A DNA stretch of 7,003 nucleotides from Thermodesulfobacteriota bacterium. GTDB lineage: Bacteria > Desulfobacterota_D > UBA1144 > Nemesobacterales > UBA2774. The stretch covers positions 1 through 7,003 of the forward strand of contig JBCCIH010000133.1 in assembly GCA_039028315.1 (NCBI GenBank). The letters run 5' to 3'. The notes under the pieces were generated by a model. It worked only from the letters and a program-made list of their open reading frames with translations. It had not been told where the DNA came from and ran no database searches. The translations under genes and the position numbers were made by a program. Shown here piece by piece: positions 4,189 to 7,003 of the stretch (position 1 is its first letter; each line of letters opens with the position of its first letter).

Positions 4189-6804
4189 ATGAAATTTGAC
4201 AAATTGACAATTAAAGCGCAAGAAGCATTGGCAGAAGCACAGTCTCTAGCCCAGGAGGGTAACAACCAAGTTGTGGACATACCACATGTTTTGATAGCCC
4301 TATTGGCAGAGGATGGTATTCCGGCACAGGTTATAGGTAAAATCGGAGCTGCATTAGACGTTGTTAGAGGTCTTGCACAGGACGAAGTAAATAAACTTCC
4401 AAAGGTTCAGGGAGACAATGATCAGGTCTATCTAAGCAGAGAGCTAAGTAAGGCATTTAAAACTGCGGAGAAAGAAGCCAAGTCTCTAGGTGACGAATAT
4501 CTAAGCACAGAGCACTTACTGCTTGGTATAGTGCAAGATTCTACAGGTGAGCTCAAAAACGAGCTTAAACGTCTTGGTATAACAAGAGACAGCATCCTAA
4601 AAGTACTAAAGGATGTGAGAGGTAATCAAAACGTTACCTCGCAGTCTCCAGAGGACACTATGCAGTCTCTTAAACAGTACGGAAAAGACTTCACAGAGCT
4701 TGCGCGGCAGGGAAAAATTGACCCTGTAATCGGTCGTGATGATGAGATCAGACGTGTCATACAAGTGCTCTCTAGAAGAACAAAGAACAATCCTGTTCTC
4801 ATTGGAGAGCCTGGTGTAGGTAAGACCGCAATTGCAGAGGGGCTTGCTCAGAGAATTGTAAACGGCGATGTTCCAGAGGGGCTGTTAAACAAACAGCTCA
4901 TTGCGCTTGATATCGGAGCGCTTGTAGCTGGAGCTAAGTATAGAGGACAGTTTGAAGAGCGTCTTAAAGCCGTTCTCAAAGAAGTTACAGACTCTGACGG
5001 ACAGATAATTCTATTTATTGACGAGATCCACACGGTTGTGGGTGCTGGGGCTACTGAGGGCGCAATGGATGCGTCTAACATGCTAAAACCCGCACTTGCA
5101 AGAGGAGAGCTTCACTGTGTTGGTGCTACCACGCTTGATGAGTTTAGAAAATATATTGAAAAAGATGCCGCGCTAGAAAGGCGATTCCAGCAAGTGTTTG
5201 TTGATGAGCCATCAGTTGAGGAAACAATATCTATTTTGCGCGGTCTTAAAGAAAAGTACGAAGTCCATCACGGTGTTAAAATAAAAGATGAGGCTCTTAT
5301 TGCAGCCGGAGTTCTTTCTAACCGCTATATCACAGGAAGGTTTTTGCCTGATAAGGCAGTTGATTTAATTGACGAAGCTGCAGCCAGGCTTAAGATGGAA
5401 ATTGATTCCATGCCTACTGAGATTGATGAGATTGAAAGACGCATTATGCAGCTTGAGATAGAGCGTGAAGCGCTTAAGAAAGAAAAGGACTCTGGTTCTA
5501 AAGAAAAACTTGGCGGCATTGAAGAGACTATTGCAAATCTAAAAGAAGATTCGGACACACTTAAAGCGCATTGGTCTCGAGAGAAAGAACATATCTCTGA
5601 AATACGGACCGCTAAAGAAGAGATTGATCAGCTTAGATCTACTGCTGAGAAAGCCCAGCGTGAGGGCGATCTCTCAACAGCTTCAGAGCTTCTATACGGC
5701 AAGCTTCCTGATCTGGAAGAAAAAGTCGATGAGCTAAGTAAAGAGCTGGCTGAAATTCAGAAAGAAAAGAAGATGCTAAAAGAAGAAGTTGACTCAGATG
5801 ACATTGCGGCAATTGTAGCCAAATGGACTGGAGTTCCGGTAACTAGATTATTAGAAGGTGAAGTTGAAAAGCTTATTCAGATGGAAGACAGACTCCACGT
5901 TAGAGTTATTGGACAAGACGATGCGATCACCGCAGTCTCAAACGCTCTTAGACGCTCGCGGGCAGGACTTTCTGATCCAAACCGTCCTATTGGTTCTTTC
6001 TTATTCTTAGGACCAACAGGAGTTGGTAAGACTGAGCTTGCTAGAGCCCTTGCAGAGTTTATGTTCGATGATGAGCACGCGATGGTCAGAATCGACATGA
6101 GTGAGTATATGGAAAAGCACACTGTGTCGCGTCTAGTCGGGGCACCTCCTGGATACGTCGGATACGATGAAGGCGGTCAACTATCTGAGGCTGTCAGACG
6201 CCGACCCTACTCTGTCATACTCTTTGACGAGATAGAAAAAGCTCATACCGATGTCTTTAATGTGCTTCTTCAGATTTTAGATGACGGACGTCTGACTGAT
6301 GGTCAGGGACGGACAGTTGATTTTAAGAATACGATCATAATTATGACCTCAAATCTTGGCTCAGAGTACATTCAGGAGTATGTAGAAAGACCTGAGACTA
6401 TGGCTGAGAGAGTTATGGAGGTCGTAAAGGGCTCATTTAGGCCTGAATTCTTAAATAGAATCGATGAAACGATCATATTTACCCCTCTAGGGCTCGATGA
6501 TATTAAGAAAATCGTCGATATTCAGATCAATCATCTTGCTCACAGGCTAGAGGAGCGCGGCGTGAGCCTAGAATTAACCGATTCTGCTAAGCAAACAGTC
6601 GCAGAGAGCGGATATGACCCTGTTTATGGAGCGCGTCCACTTAAACGGACAATTCAGAAGCTTATTCAGGACCCGCTTGCAACAGATCTTCTACAAGGCG
6701 AGTTTAATGAGGGAGATCACGTAGTGGTCGACACTGATAAAGATAACAAGTTATTCTTGGCAAAAGAAGTTAAAACCAAGAAGAAAAAAGCAGCAAACGA
6801 ATAA
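4189..6804 (+). CDS. clpB: ATP-dependent chaperone ClpB (Hsp100 disaggregase)
   Basis: ClpB is a cytosolic hexameric AAA+ machine that, with DnaK, threads proteins out of aggregates after heat or other stress. All parts are present in 871 residues (857 in E. coli). The N domain spans about 1-145. NBD1 has Walker A GEPGVGKT (206-213), Walker B ILFIDEI (274-280), pore loop KYRGQ (Tyr251) and arginine fingers in LERRF (Arg331/332). The coiled-coil middle domain, about 400-535, includes the YGKLPDLE segment and separates ClpB from ClpA/ClpX-type partners of ClpP. NBD2 has Walker A GPTGVGKT (608-615), pore loop GYVGYDEGG (Tyr656), Walker B VILFDEIE (676-683) and sensor 2 GARPLKR (814-820). A lysine-rich tail (VKTKKKKAANE) ends the protein. 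MKFDKLT matches the family start, with AGGAGGT eight bases upstream. It appears monocistronic; no dnaK or grpE is adjacent. No key residue is missing. Confidence 0.98.
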   Translation: MKFDKLTIKAQEALAEAQSLAQEGNNQVVDIPHVLIALLAEDGIPAQVIGKIGAALDVVRGLAQDEVNKLPKVQGDNDQVYLSRELSKAFKTAEKEAKSLGDEYLSTEHLLLGIVQDSTGELKNELKRLGITRDSILKVLKDVRGNQNVTSQSPEDTMQSLKQYGKDFTELARQGKIDPVIGRDDEIRRVIQVLSRRTKNNPVLIGEPGVGKTAIAEGLAQRIVNGDVPEGLLNKQLIALDIGALVAGAKYRGQFEERLKAVLKEVTDSDGQIILFIDEIHTVVGAGATEGAMDASNMLKPALARGELHCVGATTLDEFRKYIEKDAALERRFQQVFVDEPSVEETISILRGLKEKYEVHHGVKIKDEALIAAGVLSNRYITGRFLPDKAVDLIDEAAARLKMEIDSMPTEIDEIERRIMQLEIEREALKKEKDSGSKEKLGGIEETIANLKEDSDTLKAHWSREKEHISEIRTAKEEIDQLRSTAEKAQREGDLSTASELLYGKLPDLEEKVDELSKELAEIQKEKKMLKEEVDSDDIAAIVAKWTGVPVTRLLEGEVEKLIQMEDRLHVRVIGQDDAITAVSNALRRSRAGLSDPNRPIGSFLFLGPTGVGKTELARALAEFMFDDEHAMVRIDMSEYMEKHTVSRLVGAPPGYVGYDEGGQLSEAVRRRPYSVILFDEIEKAHTDVFNVLLQILDDGRLTDGQGRTVDFKNTIIIMTSNLGSEYIQEYVERPETMAERVMEVVKGSFRPEFLNRIDETIIFTPLGLDDIKKIVDIQINHLAHRLEERGVSLELTDSAKQTVAESGYDPVYGARPLKRTIQKLIQDPLATDLLQGEFNEGDHVVVDTDKDNKLFLAKEVKTKKKKAANE

Positions 6805-6810
6805 TCACCG

Positions 6811-6849
6811 AAAAGACGCTTGTTTAGAGATAAACGGCGTCTTTTTTTT
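6811..6849 (+). terminator. Intrinsic terminator of clpB
   Basis: AAAAGACGC (6811-6819) pairs with GCGTCTTTT (6837-6845). The stem continues inward as GTTTA/TAAAC around a GAGA (GNRA) tetraloop, with one bulged T and one T-G pair. Eight T's (6842-6849) follow. It starts six bases after the clpB stop. Confidence 0.95.
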
Positions 6850-6871
6850 AATATTTACAACATTTTAAGAA

Positions 6872-6956
6872 ATACACTTTATATTTAATATCAAGTGTAT
6901 AAAGGGTCCGCTCTTACACTTCATATATTACTTTACACCTTGATTATAATACACTG
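6872..6956. repeat. Cluster of five TACAC-type heptamers in the non-coding right end
   Basis: TACACTT occurs at 6873 and 6915, TACACCT at 6934 and TACACTG at 6950 on the plus strand. A reverse-complement copy, AAGTGTA, is at 6893-6899. The first and the inverted copy form a perfect 8-bp inverted repeat (ATACACTT 6872-6879, AAGTGTAT 6893-6900) with a 13-base gap. The remainder of 6850-7003 is AT-rich, and I see no coding or RNA gene in it. The cluster could be an iterated regulator-binding region for a gene to the right, but no factor is identified. Confidence 0.45.
6945..6950 (+). promoter_or_regulatory. Possible -10 box for a gene beyond the right edge
   Basis: A perfect TATAAT lies between the third and fourth TACAC heptamers. 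The -35 position (CATATA at 17 bp) is poor, as might be seen in an activator-dependent promoter or by chance in AT-rich DNA. Confidence 0.25.
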
Positions 6957-7003
6957 CATTTATTGATATCTTATAAATATACTTAGTGATCTCAATGACT
7001 TTG

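Noticed and set aside
4015..4221. 68-codon minus-strand open frame across the clpB promoter and start
   Set aside because: It has no ribosome binding site, overlaps the clpB start and promoter, and its residues resemble no family; the region is better explained as a regulatory spacer.
1..7003. tRNA or rRNA genes, CRISPR arrays, insertion sequences or phage att sites
   Set aside because: I saw no cloverleaf, rRNA-like sequence, regularly spaced repeats, transposase motifs or terminal repeats on either strand.

Overview
This is a chromosomal window from a Gram-negative bacterium of moderate to low G+C content (roughly 40% by eye, with much more AT-rich spacers). The Gram-negative reading rests on a PgaB-like exopolysaccharide deacetylase/hydrolase C-terminus at the left edge. 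Strong AGGAGG ribosome binding sites precede every complete gene except dtd. The sequence alone does not fix the phylum. Deltaproteobacteria-like or related marine lineages are possible, but this is a guess.

Layout. Positions 1-441 (+) hold the last 146 codons of a PgaB-like protein. It converges on dtd (438-887, -), D-aminoacyl-tRNA deacylase, and the two genes overlap by 4 bases with no terminator between them. A 36-base stem-loop (937-972) and a smaller inverted repeat separate dtd from a dodecin gene (993-1199, -). The dodecin gene is divergent from an acyl-CoA dehydrogenase gene (1390-2532, +), with candidate promoters for both and a 17-bp palindrome in the 190-bp spacer. A bidirectional terminator (2574-2617) sits between the dehydrogenase gene and a leftward two-gene operon. 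That operon encodes a 342-residue nitroreductase-family flavoprotein (2862-3890) and then an unrecognised 65-residue protein (2637-2834) whose N-terminus resembles a ribbon-helix-helix fold. A 298-bp spacer separates it from the divergent gene clpB (4189-6804, +), a full-length ClpB disaggregase with its own promoter and a clear terminator. The last 150 bases are non-coding, AT-rich, and carry five copies of a TACAC-type heptamer around a possible promoter for a gene beyond the window.

How the genes relate. Most are independent housekeeping or stress units: proofreading of D-aminoacyl-tRNA (Dtd), protein disaggregation (ClpB), flavin or small-ligand storage (dodecin) and acyl-CoA oxidation (an FAD enzyme). 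Three neighbouring products are flavin-linked (dodecin family, acyl-CoA dehydrogenase, nitroreductase), but they are not in one operon, so a shared pathway is not shown. The least ordinary part is the nitroreductase plus small-protein operon. Nothing in the window amounts to a clear new multi-gene system.
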